Notes: a model not told the origin generated them from the letters alone. Numbered from the stretch's first letter, positions 37,089 through 51,182 are shown. The stretch is DNA of 64,000 nucleotides from Erythrocercus mccallii (GCA_013397435.1 VZRG01000307.1:561360-625359); one strand, 5' to 3'. Program-made: numbers and translations.

Positions 37089-40000
37089 AAATCTAGACAT
37101 GAATAAATAATGTTAAATACTGCTAAATAATGTTAATAGGCAGTTGCCTGACTACATTGTTTTTCATGCGTTGAAGGATAACAGCTCATCAGGAGTCCCA
37201 CAGCTTTCTTTGTACAGGCTGCGCATACAAGTAAGAGACCTAGCACAGGTTTTTGCAGCTGCCTAGAAAATCCATACCAGCCTTCTATCATGAATGTATC
37301 ATGCTGTGTGGCTTAGGAATGGGAGTCGCACAAGAATTGCTCAGGACCCTCATGAAGGATGTGTTCTATTACCTGCTGGTTCCTTAATTCACTAGGTGGT
37401 AGGCAGTATACATATGGATGAGAGAGATGCTTGTTGGAAAAAAATCAAAGTTTTAAGCTCTCTACAACAAACTTTCAGTGAACTGGGTTAAAAAATGAAA
37501 GCATTGGGTCAATGGGAAGGAGACAGAAATATTAGTACACTTGAAAAAACACTTTTTGCTCATTTAACAGAAGATCAGTTGCTATGCCCAAGTAATACAA
37601 GAAACAGAAACAGGAATTATTGTACTTTTATTCATGTTTATACTGCTGTCATTCTTTTTTTTTTTTTTGCTTTCATAATGATGTCTTATTTTCTTCAGAG
37701 AAAGCTTTCATTTCTTTAGAGAAAACTTAAATTTTCTGTAAAAATGTGAGCTTTATGTGTTTTCAAAACTTTTCACTACAGAAAGCTTGATTAATTATTT
37801 CCAGGGAAGAAAATAATTCTCTTTTCTCTTCTACAAAATCTATAAGTAATTTTATAGGAATTTATGTTTTATATTGAATGCATTTTATTACCAAGAGCTT
37901 TTTCCACAGCAGGACTGGAAAGAAAGTTAACAGGCATAAAAATCAGAAGTAGAAAAGCAGTTGCTTTTTCCTGCCATTGAACTGACTGCTTTCCATGGCA
38001 GAACATGTCATGCTTTCTGAGAATGCTCCGGAGGTCTCAATACAGTGATCTATTACCGTGAGTGGCATAAAAGTGCTAGTGATTCCGTTCCTAAAATGCC
38101 CACATAGCATGGGTTGATCTTCCTGTTTCCTTTCCTGATATTTGTTCTATTAACTTTAACTAGTAATTTTATCTTATAAACCCTAAATAATATATATTAC
38201 ACCCAGTATATTGTCTGCCATTATGTCTCTATTACACTGTTTCTGGGCAAGACTAACTTTTTAAAATCTTTCTTAGTGTCTAGTTTTATTGCTCTTTCCT
38301 GAAAATTCTCTCGTCTGAAATTTTTTTTTCTGGTTATGTGGGTGTAAGAACTGCACAAGCTGCTTGAATTTCTCTTTTTATTATAGCTGAATAAGAAAGG
38401 AATTTTGTGCTTTTTCTGACTCTGTGATGTGTTCATGCATAGGTAATCTCAGAATACCATTTCTAGTAGCTTATTGCTCCAGCTGCTATAAAACATAAAT
38501 AACAAGGCACTCCTTGACTAGGCAATTGACTAGTGAATCAATATTTGACCTTCTCAGAACATCAAAATCAGAAAAGGGAAAAAAACCCCATGCAATATGT
38601 TTTAAGTCCTTTTTTCCATAAGCTCTTCTTTCAACCAAGTGGGTTTTGACCTTTGCCTGTGTTGTTGATGATAGTGAGTGATCCAATGGCCTGGCCACTT
38701 TATTTAGGACTAGTAGCAAGAGCTGAAGCCACTGTGCATTCTGATTTGCAAAGCAGAGATATCAAAAATTTATGTGGCATTGGACCTCTTCTGGTTAAGT
38801 AAATGTCCAGCCAGTTGCCTGATGGTCCCTAGGAAGGCCTTTCCACTCATCCACTGCCGCTGCAAATGTGTCTTTCTTTTTCCTCTTCATCCACAGAATA
38901 AAAGCATCCTCCATCCTCAGTACAAGAAATAACAATCAGAGCTCAAACTGAGGAGACTCAAGTGCTTGGGATCTTTTATGTATTATAAGCAGAAAATGTG
39001 GTTGCCCTATTTTGTTGTCAAAATGAGGTCCCTTGGTAATGTAATTGCATTTATATAATTTTATGGCAGTGATTGCTGAACAGAGAATTTTTCTACTGCC
39101 ATCTTCATTAATACAAAGAAAAGCATACTCTTAATGCAGATTTCTTTGATATACTGCAGTATACACAAATTTCTGTAGGAATTTAAATGTTTGGCAATAA
39201 ATCTGTTTTCTCAATTCTCAGCTCTCATATGAAACCTAACCTTTATTACTCCCCCAAACCTTGCAAATCCTAATGAATATCAAAACCAAAAAGCAGATAA
39301 GCACTTTTAATTGGAGGCTAGATATCTTTTCACTTATACATTTCTCCAGAATATAAGTATTCAGTTCAGATATTGAAGCTGTCCATTGTTGCATCTCAGT
39401 TAAATGGATATTGGATTAATGGTGATAAAATGTTGCACTAGTCCTCTGGCACTAGTATTTTCTAACATAATTGAAATCTGAATTGCATATAGCATGAAGT
39501 CTAACTATCATTGTGTATAATTGCAGTGATCTTACACATTTGTCACAAAGCAAATATGATGAAATAGCCTTAGATGACTTAGAGTGATGCATAGTTGACC
39601 TTATTACATGGTTTCTTGAAGTGTGACAGCAGAGCAATACTTTCATATGAGCAATGCCAATAGTAAAGGTCAAGGAATGAAGATGACAATAACAAATCTG
39701 ACTTTCAGCACTGTAAAGTGAAAACCATTAATGATAACGTATATTATTACAGCCAAGACATAATGTAGAGCTTGAAACTGTGAAATGTAATTTATTTGAT
39801 TTATTTCAATTTACTCTTATTTTATTTGTGCACTTAAGAATAGGAACTGGTTACATAATAGGGAAGCAGGAGGATAAATTGCTTCCCACTGTCTCTTTTT
39901 CTACAAGACAGTTTTTATTTTTTTCCTATCCTCTGAATAACTTCATAAAACAATGTTAGAAACTTATTTGCATTTTTTCTGTGTTCCAGATAGCTCAGAT

Positions 40001-43000
40001 AAACTTACTGTGATACAAAAAAGCCTTATGGTCTGTGTATTAGAAGTATTAGATGTAGAAGAAATTGACATTTTCTCAGAAAATGTTGAGGATGTTTTAC
40101 AGTAGCTGTATTCTGAGCAGATTTTTTTTCCAAAGAAGAATGAAGGTAGAGACTGGAATTTCTGAGAATTTTGTGTTGTTCTTCTTTTCTTTTTCCTTAG
40201 TAACACAGTCAGCTTAGTCTAGTCTAAAGGTTAGTGTCACTCCTGGAAGAAATTTTACCAATATGTATCCTATAGGTTGTGGCCACACAAACATCTGATG
40301 TTTCTCCTTGGAGGAACTTCTGGTGTTACCACATTTGGGAAGCTTTGTCTGTCTCCCTGGCAAAGGCCACCAGTGTAATAAGAGGGGAGCAGGATGGTGT
40401 GCAGGTCTGTCAGTCAGCTCAGTTTTCTGTCAGACATTTCAAAATAGACCTACTGTGACGTGATGCACTTCAAATGAGCTGGGTTAAAAAAGATTAAGCA
40501 GCAGTATTTATATGATTTAAGATAAACTGCCTCATTGTCTCATTTTGACTGAAACAGAATAGGCAACACCCATAGGCACAGCGTTGTCAGAACAGATAAT
40601 GAGTTTAGGATCAGAGTGATGAAGAGCAGGTGGGAGCAGATCTGCAGTGGCACAGGACAGAGTGGCTGTCCACAGCCAGAGTCCTTGGCTCATGGCTCTG
40701 TGCTTATTAACACCATGTCCAATCATTCCTGGATCATCTGGCAGTTGATATTTGAGCCACTCAATGCCAAGTTGCATAACCATATTTCAGATAGGCACTG
40801 CTGAATCTGCACATGATAGTTACTTTCATCCTCAGGAAGTTATCCTTTGTGTAAGTTGTGACACTGTTATCAGAGTCCTTCTGAAGATCCTGTTGTCTGG
40901 CCTCCTTTGACAATACTCCAGGGATGCCATTTCCTTCTATCATAGTTACAGCAATGTTTGGCTTTTTTAATTCTCTCTTCCTCCTTCAGTGTAAAAGCAG
41001 CTAACTATGGAGGGCCAAAAGATAATCCTTCCATCTTAACAACAAGCATCTGGAGGATATTTCTGTAACATTTCAGGTTAAAGATCAGTCCCAGTTTTCC
41101 AGATTTTGAAGTACTAGCAGAAATCCTACACACAATCAATGACAATTTGATTAAGTATCAAACACACATGTAATCTGCAAACTACTACAACTCACTTCAT
41201 TTTTTCTCAATCTTTACTCAAGCAATTCTAATTAGGAAGAAGTGATTTGTTCTTCTGTGTGTATATGTATGTGATTTCTGTAATGATAACAGTAATGTGG
41301 AGGGATGAATGGAGGTGAGAGGAAAGGGATGGCATGGATCTTTGGGTTGCTATGAATACAAGGCATAGTTTGTAGCAAAGCCCAAGCAACACCACTGAGG
41401 CAGGGCAGAGAACAAAGGTCCAAGGTGTCAGGTCTGGACCAGGGCAAACCTATCTTTTTAGGAGCATGACCAGACCCTGCTTATGCTCCCAGGGAAAGAG
41501 GAAACCAGGAAAGAAAACAGACAAAAGGTAAACATCAAGCAGCCCTGGAAGAAATTTTATTTGCCTGAGGTGTGATGATGAAATTTATCTTGGGGTTATG
41601 GATTCAAAACCAGTTCTTGTACCACCAACTCTTTGCTACCCAGAAACCTATTCTTTTCTCCCACAACAGCCTGATCAGCCTCAGAGACATCTGCTCTTTT
41701 TGAGACCACAAACTACTCTGGAATCCTGAATCCTATTGTACTCCCAATTATCTTTGTATCCCAATTCAAGATATAGAAAAGATTCACATAAAATGAGGTA
41801 GTGGTAGCTCTGTGGCTGTGGAAGTAAGTTAAACATGTCTGGGAATCTTCTAAGTACCGGGGAAAAGTGCTAGTAAGCATGCTTCCTTTCCAGAAGGCGG
41901 CAGATGAATAGTTTATTAGCAATTGTCACTGGCTAGTAACAGCAGCTAAATAAAATCAGAGAATTTGAGGAAGTTATAGTAGCTGGAATGCACCAAATCT
42001 CTGCTGGGGAATATTTTAGCAGTTTACTGACACACAAGGTGAAAGTCACAACAAAAATTTAATTTATTCACATAGACATATTTAGGGCATTCAATGTCCT
42101 CCTTGTCTCTGTTGAACCTCCATGTAGATCTTTGATTCTGTGGTCTGCCTTCCTTTGCTGTCCATATTAAAAGAATTCTAAAATAATAAGTTGAATTAAA
42201 TTCAGTTATTCTTCATACTGACAAGTGTAATCCTTCTGCAAGTTGGATCTGTTGGACACGGTGTCCCATCCTTCTGCATAAGACTATTTTGAATGACAGT
42301 AGATGTCATGTAGATGACAGAAACACCATTTGTGTACACTTGGTTTCAAGTATGACCAAACACAAATGCAGTGTTGATGTTTGGATTTGCTGGATGCTGA
42401 AGCTGGGTCTTAGGCAAAAAAAAATAAAAAATTGATGTGAACAAAATCTGAATAATATGTCCAAAGTAGAGTCATTGGAGTTGCATTAACCTCTGCATAT
42501 TTTGTCCAAAGGACTCTAGCATGTTTGCATGGGGGAGGATGCTTTGCTGTGCTTTCATTTGGGGTGCGCTGTCCATATCTAATTGTGTTGTACAAGTAAT
42601 GATCCAGTGAAGTAGAATCCTGGCACAGATCTTAACTGCAAAGCATTTGCAGCTTTTGTAAAATGTAGAAATAATTTACTTTGCATTATTGAGAAGAACT
42701 TTTTCACTTTAAAGAGCTTCTATTGATTCATAGAAAAAAATAGAGAGAAGAAAACACATATACAGTTGGCTCCACATACATCTTACAACCCTCTTTACCA
42801 GGTAACCCAGTTCCAGTTTGCAATAGGATCACTCACAGATTAAGAGACTGCTGTCTCTTTTCTCTCACTACAGCAGGTGATAGTGAATAAAGAAATAAAA
42901 CTATATTAAGAAAAATATAAATTTCAAATATAGAAAAGATGCCTGCGGATTTTAAATATCTCTGTATTGCTAATATTGTTTTTTGACTGATTATTCAGTG

Positions 43001-44144
43001 AACTGACATTCCCTTTAGTCTATTTATTTTGAAGAGTTCGCTTGTCTCTGCACCAAAGTGAATTACTTGTGCTATAGTTGCCTGTTTGTTTGTAATAGAC
43101 TTTGTTCCCACTGTTCATAAGCAGGTTACACTGCACATCGAGCTCCAGTTTTTCAGATTTAAATCCTTATCCTGAGCCCTGCTCTGAGGCCTTATTTCTT
43201 GGCTGGAAGTGGTGAAAGAGAACATTCACCTACCAACTAGCACATCTGCCTTCTCTGTGTGTTTGGATATTACAGTTACTGAGATGGGCTTAGGAGGGAA
43301 CTATTTTTAGCCCTCATCATCAGACTGCTGTGGGTTTGAGCCATTGAGGGAAGGCAACAATAAATCTAATCCAGAGGGATCCTGATATAGGACAGGAAAA
43401 CAGAATTCAGATGGTCTACTAACAGCTCTTGTGGTGAAATTCAGTAGGAGGGATGTAGTGTCTCATTTATTTTAAACAACAAATAAACCCTAAGACTAAG
43501 GAAGTTTCACTCATAGTAATAAAATGTGCCTTTCCACTCTGAGCTGCATTTGCTGGGAAATCATGAATACAAGATACATACATCCCAGCTACCATAATTT
43601 AAAGTAATTTCCTGGTTGAGCAGCATTAATGGAAGAGGTACAGCAGTCATTTGCATTGTTGCAGTACTAATGTTGGAGTTTATTCATATTGAAGTTGAAA
43701 ATGTCAATTGTCTTGCTCATGGTAGTAATATTCTGAGGAAGTACTCTATAATGTTTAAAAATTGTCTAAAAAATTGTGTAAATATGTCTCAGCTTATGAC
43801 TCAGCTCATAAAAGACAAAGTATTTTAATGCAATGAAAGAGTACTGATGTCTTTTTCCAAATTTCTCCAGTAATGATTTTAACAACACTAAACCAGATAG
43901 TTTCTGATTGCTACTTGTCATCAACCCACCTGGCAGAATAAAATAGTGGCTGGGATATTCAAAGGGCCTTAGGAGGTTGAGGCACACAACTTCCTTTTAT
44001 CTTGTGCTGATGGAGTCCATTCCTATTGAATGCAAACTGAGTGGCTCTTCTCTATAGCCATATACTTGCTATGAGCTCAGTGTGGGCAGATGCCTTTACC
44101 AGATTAGATACTAAAACAGGCCATTCTTTTTAAAGATTATGATC
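37089..44144. other. Unique DNA, no gene seen
   Basis: No gene or known transposon was recognised. A poly-T run lies near 37651-37669. Slightly GC-richer parts at about 40560-40960 and 41290-41480 carry short minus-strand frames without recognisable domains. A CTCF-like word at 41890-41903 is listed in the findings. Confidence 0.5.
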
Positions 44145-44275
44145 TTTACTAATGTCATATGTCCATGGGCTGCAGTGAAATCAGTCCCTGTGTTATTCAC
44201 CATTGTTAATGATTATTCATGCCTTGTTAATGATTTTTCTCCTGTAAAAAGCCAAACTTTACTGTAACTGATGTC
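44145..44275. promoter_or_regulatory. Candidate conserved block with paired TTAATGATT sites
   Basis: CATTGTTAATGATTATTCAT (44200-44219) is followed by a second TTGTTAATGATTTTTCTC at about 44223-44240. The repeated TTGTTAATGATT word fits a homeodomain or HNF1-like half-site pair spaced two helical turns apart. The surrounding sequence is non-repetitive. This is a pattern-based guess at an enhancer. Confidence 0.22.
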
Positions 44276-47200
44276 TTAATTTGAAAAAACTTCCTATATG
44301 TAGACAAATTAGAAATAAAACCATGAAGAACTAAGAATTTGGGGTATTGTTGTATAGACTTTGACACTTGGAACCCCACTCTGATAGGATAGAAAACTGC
44401 TCTTTTAGTTTAGGCTAATAATGATAGGGCACACACAGCTACAGAGTGCTTGTCTGAGAAGCACAAGAACAAGACTGACTAATGTCTAAGGTGTACTAAT
44501 AGTAACCTTCCCCATTACTGCTGCTATTAAACACATCTAAATAATTGTATATGTAAGTGCCTGGTTTTCTTGTCAAAAAGTGTTATTATCTGCCCTGCCA
44601 TCAAGGTACAGGTGGAAAGGTGCTCTGTCTTCATAAATCTCTTTTCCTTTCTTCCAAAAATTAGCCTTTCCCATCTATCTCTTTCTGTCCTTGGAAACCT
44701 GAACAAACCCTTACAATATCATGTGTGCATCAGGCTTGGAATTTGTCAGGAGAAGGTCTGGAGCAGGACACTGGGTTTCAAACTCCAGTCCAGAGTTCTC
44801 CAGTTCCTTTTCTTTTTTTCTTTGCCAATTGTGCCCTATAAACATCTACCAGTAGAAGGAAACAGCAAAATAAGGATTCTGAAAACATGGCTGATGTCTG
44901 CAACAGTATGGATTGACATAAGTCCAAGGAGACTCAGTCAAATCAGTGTGTCTTTAAAGACTCCTGTTAGATGTTCCTGTTTTGGAGACTGAAATGCCCA
45001 TAATCTTTATTTAGCTCACAGTACCCTTGCTGGCAATGTGTTGCTATGAACAGGGTGTTCTGTTGAAGAACTGGCAGAAAACCTTCGGTGAGCGTCCTGA
45101 CAGACATAATGCTGCTGCCATGAAGGTGCATACTCAAAAAAGCTAAACACTGGATGAAGCCAAGACTTTTAATACTTAATGGTCTCCTGTAATTTGGTCC
45201 CTGCTAGAGGCGAAGTGATTTTCAAGGCAAATGCTGCAATAGTCTGAATATGTTGCAATTTCCCTCCTGTGAGGGAATGCTTAAAAGTGCATGTGATGAT
45301 AGTGTAAGACCATCATGGAGTACAAAACAAAAGTGCTGGCCATACAAGAAGAATAAATATTTTCCATCATAAACGTTTACTTCTCTCATCTTTCGTCAAG
45401 ACACCCTGAATGTTCTTAGCTGCCCATTGAGGAGGACCTTTTCTGTTTTTTTTCAGTTCTGGGAAGAACATTATACTGATGAATCCAACTGATAATATTT
45501 TTAAGCATACAGTAAATTTTTAAGTTTTGTCATAGAATAAAAAAAGAGATATGTATTTTCAATCTATGTTACTGTATAGCCAGAGACAAACACACAAACC
45601 TAACCTGTCATCTCTACAGCCCTAAATATGCTGAATTTTATGGGAAAAGCAAAAAGCTGCTTGATAGAGTACGTAGTTTAAGTGCTTTGTTAATGACATT
45701 GTCTTCAGACTTTTTATAAGCAGAAAGAAAGTCCTCAAATATATTTTCAATAAAAAAATAGGGAAAGTTCATCAGCTGAAAGCTTATTTAGGAATTTTAA
45801 AAATGACTGTTTTTCTGTTTGAAAATTTACAAGCATTCAGTCAGGGAGCAGAAATGCACACATATAGAAACACTCAGGCCAATAGTGTCCACACAGTTAT
45901 TTTAACAAAATAAGCTTTGGAGAAAATCTAGAAAATAAATAATAATTTTTAAAAATCTACAGATAGATCTATTTCCCTTTATAAATCATTGTAAATTATA
46001 GCTATGCCAGTGAGTGTGGCCCACCAAAACTGTACAGAGAAAAGTCCTGAGTGATGTCTTTATCAGGACAGACCTGTAGTCCATATGTACAGAACCCCTA
46101 GAAAGCTCTATCTCCAAAATAAAACTTATAACATTGCAAAAACTAGTTCAAAGTTTTTGGAGATGAGTAGGGAATATCAGCTACTGTAGCCTATGAGTTA
46201 GAGTGTTCAGCAGTACAGACAAACAGGAGTGGGATGCTGCTAACACAGCATCTGGCTCACTTTACCACCCAGTGAAATGTCCAGGTACAGAATGACTGAG
46301 GCTTGACCAAGATTTCCAGGAAGAATTATGCATAGGGTATGAGTAGAAAATGCTGTATGTATTTTGCCACTTTTGTTTTGGAACGAGTCTTGCCTGCAGC
46401 ATAACCTTCAAGTCCTTTGTGACTAAGGATTGTAAAATTTAAGCATTGACTGTACATCAATTAAAATAAAATGAAATAAATTATTGTTCAAGTAGTTATG
46501 AAATGCTTTTTTTTTCATTCTCTGTTCTCAGACTTAACAAAAAAGTTTAATTCTGTTTGTGCCTCCTTAGTAAAAAACACAGAAACATATTTTAAATAGG
46601 TGCCACCCTCTGTTAAACACCACCTCCTTTTCTATAAACTCTAGCCTCCACCCTCAGAAATGCTGATTTAATACAGGAAGCTTGGACACAGTTGTTCTGC
46701 CAGAGCATTATGCAGCTGGATGATAACTGCTCAGACAAAGAAAGCTATTGAGAAAAGAAAGGGGATACAAAACTTACATAATATATAGAGGCAAGCTGTG
46801 TATAAAAAGGCCCAAATGCTCATGTAGTCAAACAGCTCTGAAAAAAAACAAAAGATGAAAACAATTAGGGAATAAAATTAAAGAGACATGGAGAAGAATA
46901 GATTTCCACTTTCTGAACAAATCTGGTCGTAAATTAGGGAAAGAGAATTGAGAGTCATATGGGTCCATCTGTATTAGTGTTTTTCTTCAAATTTGAAATG
47001 TGTTTTTGAGGTGAACCACCTCTACCCCTACTCCCTGTTCTCTGGAAGCCTAATGAAGAATGAAAATAACCTCAGAGATATGCTCCAGGAATGAACATAC
47101 TGAATTGCAGCAACTAATGGACATTCACCTGGAAGGACCAGACCAGAACTACTTTCAAGTATAAAACTTCACAATTTTTGTGATGGGAATCTGGTGCCTT

Positions 47201-47634
47201 CAGCAGCAGCTGTTTTTCCCTGCTGATCTGATCATGTTGCTCTCTAAAGTTCTTGCAAAGTCCCTTCCTGTCTGAGTGCAGAGATATTTCCATCCATTCA
47301 ACCTAACTGCAAGCATTGACTTGAGCTGTCAATGTTAGAAGTACAGCTGGTGGACACTGACTGAGCTGCTGAAAGCAACAGACAGTAGTTGAGCTCTGTG
47401 AAAGTACAAGTCAATAGTGGATGTGTCTGCCCCTCCATACAGGGATTGTGGAATAGGCATTGTCCATGTGCCATTGTCTGTATGGAAGAAATATTGGCAA
47501 GAATCCTACAAACTCTGGATGCACCTTTAGTAAGTCTTCCCATCTTTAAAAGACTTTGCATTTTTTAATGCCACAAAATCTCAGTTCTTTACTGTCCTGC
47601 TTCTGCTAGAAGTTTTCTTCCTAGAGTACAGTGC
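44276..47634. other. Unique DNA, no gene seen
   Basis: A plus-strand frame of 140 codons at 44570-44992 is among the longest without Ns. It has no ATG context of note, no domain and no similarity I recognise, so I treat it as chance. A 7-bp hairpin (GATGCTG/CAGCATC) lies at 46233-46252. Nothing else was recognised. Confidence 0.5.
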
Positions 47635-48170
47635 TGTATTTTGGATTTAGTATGAGAATAAAGTTCATAACACATTGATGCTTGAGTTATTCCTAAGTAG
47701 TATTCACTCAAATCAAGGACTTTTCAGTGTCTCATTCCCTGCCAGTGAGCAGGTGCACGAGAAACCAAGAGAGACTACAGTCTAAGCTGGCCAAAGGGAT
47801 ATTCCAGAACATCTTGCCCAGTATACAAACTGGGGGGAGCTGGCCCGTGGATGCTGCCAATTGCTCTTTGGGAACAACCTGCTCATCCATCAGTGGGTGA
47901 TGAGGAATTGTTTCTCTGGTGCAGCATTTTTCTTTCTCAGTTATTCATGTTACTATGATTATTATTACTATTACTACTATTACTACTTTGCTATTAATAT
48001 AAATAATGTTTTTATTAGCTTTATATTTTAATTTATTTCAGTTATTATGCTATTTTTTATCTTACATCATGACTTTTTTTTTCTCTTCAATCCTTCTGTC
48101 CACAAGTGGAGAGAGGAGAGTTGCAAGTTGCTGTACAGTCCTTATGTGCCACTGGGGTTAAACCATGGCA
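47635..48170 (+). mobile_element. Avian ERVL-type solo LTR
   Basis: A lone LTR. Landmarks in order are ATGAGAATAAAGTTCATAAC, ACATTGATGCTTGAGTTATT, CCTAAGTAGTATTC, TTTTCAGTGTCTCATTCCCT, GCCAGTGAGCAGGTGCACGA, GGCCAAAGGGATATTCCAG, the TATA-like CAGTATACAAACTGGGGGGA near 47819-47838, CATCAGTGGGTGATGAGGAA, an ATTATTACTATTACT tract, TTTTTATCTTACATCATGAC, and the end GGGGTTAAACCATGGCA at 48154-48170. This matches a very common bird LTR related to the one at 33.3 kb through the shared GATATTCCA segment. The 5' end is approximate. No internal retroviral genes adjoin it. A plus-strand frame at 48106-48354 starts inside it and is not a gene. Confidence 0.82.
47950..47988. repeat. (ATT/ACT)n trinucleotide tract inside LTR
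   Basis: Imperfect ATT and ACT triplets at the position where this LTR family usually carries a trinucleotide run. It therefore arrived with the LTR rather than arising separately. Confidence 0.85.
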
Positions 48171-51060
48171 TTTACCTAAGTTCTTAAGACAACCCACCAG
48201 TTCCAGCATGTACATTATATGTAAGACTGTGATCCTGATAGGAGTTACCACAGTGTATGGTGATGTAAGGAAATTGAAATTTTGGAAGAGTTCTATTTTC
48301 TCTCAATCTCAAAGACCAATCTGTGGCTCTGAATGCAGTTTACAGAATATTTAGATTTCAAGGAAGCTGAAGTGGGGGTATTATTGCTTTTATTTTAAAG
48401 ATTTCTCTCTAGTTAGTAAATTTTCAGAAACACACATCTGAGATTTTCAGCAACAGAAATTGAAGCATGAGGTACTTCTGATTCCACTAGTAGTTGAAAG
48501 GTCTCTGCTAGGACCCATTTAATATTCCTGGATTATGGTAAAGAGTGGGAATTATGAAACTTCTGAAAAGATTACCTTTCCGAAAAAAAATGTTTCTTTT
48601 TCAGTTGTTGAAGAAATAATTTCTAAGACTAGCAGTAGATTTGTTACTTTGTGACTGTATTTATTACAAGTAAATTATTATAAGAACCAGAACTATTGTT
48701 ATCCTCATAATGCAGTAGCACATGATACACATTCCTAATTGACTAGTTTTTCCATGTGATCCTCAGTTCAAGATGAGAACATTTTTATACCCAATGTTTG
48801 GCTAAAGCATTAGTCCCACTTTTCAAAATCTTTTCATAGAGATCACTATACAAGGGAAAGGTACAGCTATACTTATCCTCTAATGATGTATAAAATACAA
48901 CATAAATTAATGTTAATTCAGTTACTAGATTGGTGTTGGTCTTGATTCCAGTTCACACAATCATGTTTCAATAGACTACAACAGACTGGAAGCCCTGAGT
49001 AAACTTACAGAGACCCTTACCACAGAGACAGCAGGTCTGCAAGGGCTGCCTCTATAAAACATAAAATGTGCTTCTTTTAATTCTTGTAGAGTAAAAAAAT
49101 CTTGGGGTGCCTTTGAGCCCTGTGAGCACACCCAGCCTGTAACCAGTTCCATCAGCCTCCCTCTGGCCCCACCTGTCCCCCAGAACTCCTGGAGGTGGTA
49201 GAAGAGTGTCCATCAGAGAGGGCCTCCCTGGGCCACCTGCAGCACCTGGTTTCTGACACACAGAGCCTGGCAGTCATCTACTCAGTCCTGAACTATATTA
49301 CTTCTTTTTTTTGAAGTCCGTTTCCTGAAGATATTTCAAATGGGCTGATGGAATATTCCCTGTGAAAATAAAAAATTTCCCAAGACCAAAACATTAATGT
49401 CTAACATGTAAACATAGATATATTATTTTTATATCTGTGTCTATCATTAGTAAAAAATAACTACTCATATGTCACTTTGCAGAACAAGATAAATATACAG
49501 GAATAGCTATAGTAATATGTTCAACTGCCTGCTTAACTTATGCAAACTCAATCTATCTGCTCAATAGAGAGACAGTTTACAAATTTTCAATGTGTAGTAA
49601 TTGCAGAACATTGACAATTTATCTAAGCTCAAGAGTAATTTATAAATTTTTCATCACCCCCAAAGGTTTATTACTTCTAAGTGGCTCATTTTAGCTGAAT
49701 GTTTTTATTTCTTCCCACATTTTAAACATTTGGGGACAGCAGGTTTGATGATAGTTGCCATTTGCAATATGCAAAATAATGATTCTAAGACCAAACCTGG
49801 TGATATGCAAGATCAGCAGCAGCAAATCAGCCATGATTCCCAGGCCACAATTGCAGGAGGAAGAGCAGCAAGAACAAATTTTCTCTCTGGTTCTTTTGCC
49901 TGTCTCTTCCTTCTGCTTCCCATGTCAAAATTGTCTTGGTCCAGAATCATCTCTTCATTTGAGGGATCTCACTGTTGTCAGTCGGATAATTCAAAGGTCT
50001 GTGAAACCCATAAGATTATCAAAGGCGCAGTCTGATTGGGATATTTTCTTGCTCTTCTTTAGAATCATCACTCAGTGGAGATTTGCAACTAACTACATTT
50101 TTTTTCAGAAATAATTATTTGCTCCCTCTTTGCAGTCTGCTACAGTGTCTTGTAGATGTAAGACTTTGTGATGCAATTACCAACCCTTTGCAGTAGTTTA
50201 ACCAGTCACAGTCAAGCTCTTTGTTCCACTTCTCTGCCATTAAAATCACCACAGATAATCAAGACTATGATGGCTTTTACCCCATGCAGTGTAATATCAG
50301 GTATCTAAACTTAATAGTTTGGAAGGATCATGTGGACTGATGCAGGTGATTTACTGTTCATGTGCATTAGCTGTGAAATTGACAGCCTCTAACTGGGGAG
50401 CTCCAGTGAGAAAATGGCGCAGTAATATTTGTAAATGTTCCAGTTACAAGATGAAACAAATTATTCTCAAAACTTGGATCTGTTCCCTTTAGCTTGACAG
50501 CACAATAGATGTGTGACTTATCAGAAACTGTTCTTCCAAACCCATAGAAACTAATGATCATTTCACATCTTGATCCATAACTGAGAAAAACCATTTATTA
50601 TTTTTATTATTTCATAATTACTAGTCACTGATATTTCCTTCAGTTTGAAGTTTCTTCTGCTCTCTGCTTTAAAAAATGCTATAAATGGAGATGTGATTAG
50701 AAAAACCCAACTTACATTGCATCATGCATAGCATATTTATTAGTGCATATACTCTCTTGCAGTTTTCAAATTGTCTTCTTTGACCAACTCCTATCATATC
50801 ATGATTCTGGAAGATGGGAAGGCCTCATTTTTAAAAACACCACAGAATATTTTCTAGTTCCTTTGTCATAAATAAAGTAATTTGTATAACTGTAAAATCA
50901 AATAAAAACCATATAACTCTCTGCTTTTAATACTCACAAGCAGCAGTCTGCACATATTAACTGCCAAATCCCTGTAGCATCTTTACAAACAGATAAGGAT
51001 GACCATTTCATTTAACTAGTCAAGAAACCTCTAAACAGACAAAGACTTCACTTCCCCTGC
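48171..51060. other. Unique DNA, one GC-richer patch
   Basis: Nothing coding was recognised. A patch at about 49090-49280 is clearly richer in G and C than its flanks and carries a 69-codon minus-strand frame rich in Gly and Pro with no known domain. Two overlapping plus-strand frames (49730-50114) show no family features. Confidence 0.5.
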
Positions 51061-51069
51061 ACAGTACTG

Positions 51070-51182
51070 ACAGTGAATAAAACAAGTTTAGGAATCAATT
51101 GTCCAAGACCATCCAGTTAGATCTGGGATTATAATCAAAGCATGTCACATGCATGTCACAAAGCACTCTACAGTGCTGTGCC
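51070..51182 (+). mobile_element. MIR-like ancient SINE remnant
   Basis: GGAATCAATTGTCCAAGACC, ATCCAGTTAGATCTGGGATT, ATAATCAAAG and AAAGCACTCTACAGTGCTGT follow the order of the MIR 3' half ('gacttgcccaaggtcacacagctag...gggattcgaaccc...gctcttaaccactatgctg'). It is diverged, as expected for an insertion older than the bird lineage. MIR is one of the few SINEs kept in birds. Confidence 0.5.

Noticed and set aside
44570..44992. Plus-strand frame of 140 codons
   Set aside because: No family features; the composition reflects local T and C richness.
46233..46252. GATGCTG/CAGCATC hairpin considered as a structured RNA
   Set aside because: Seven base pairs alone is common by chance, with no supporting context.
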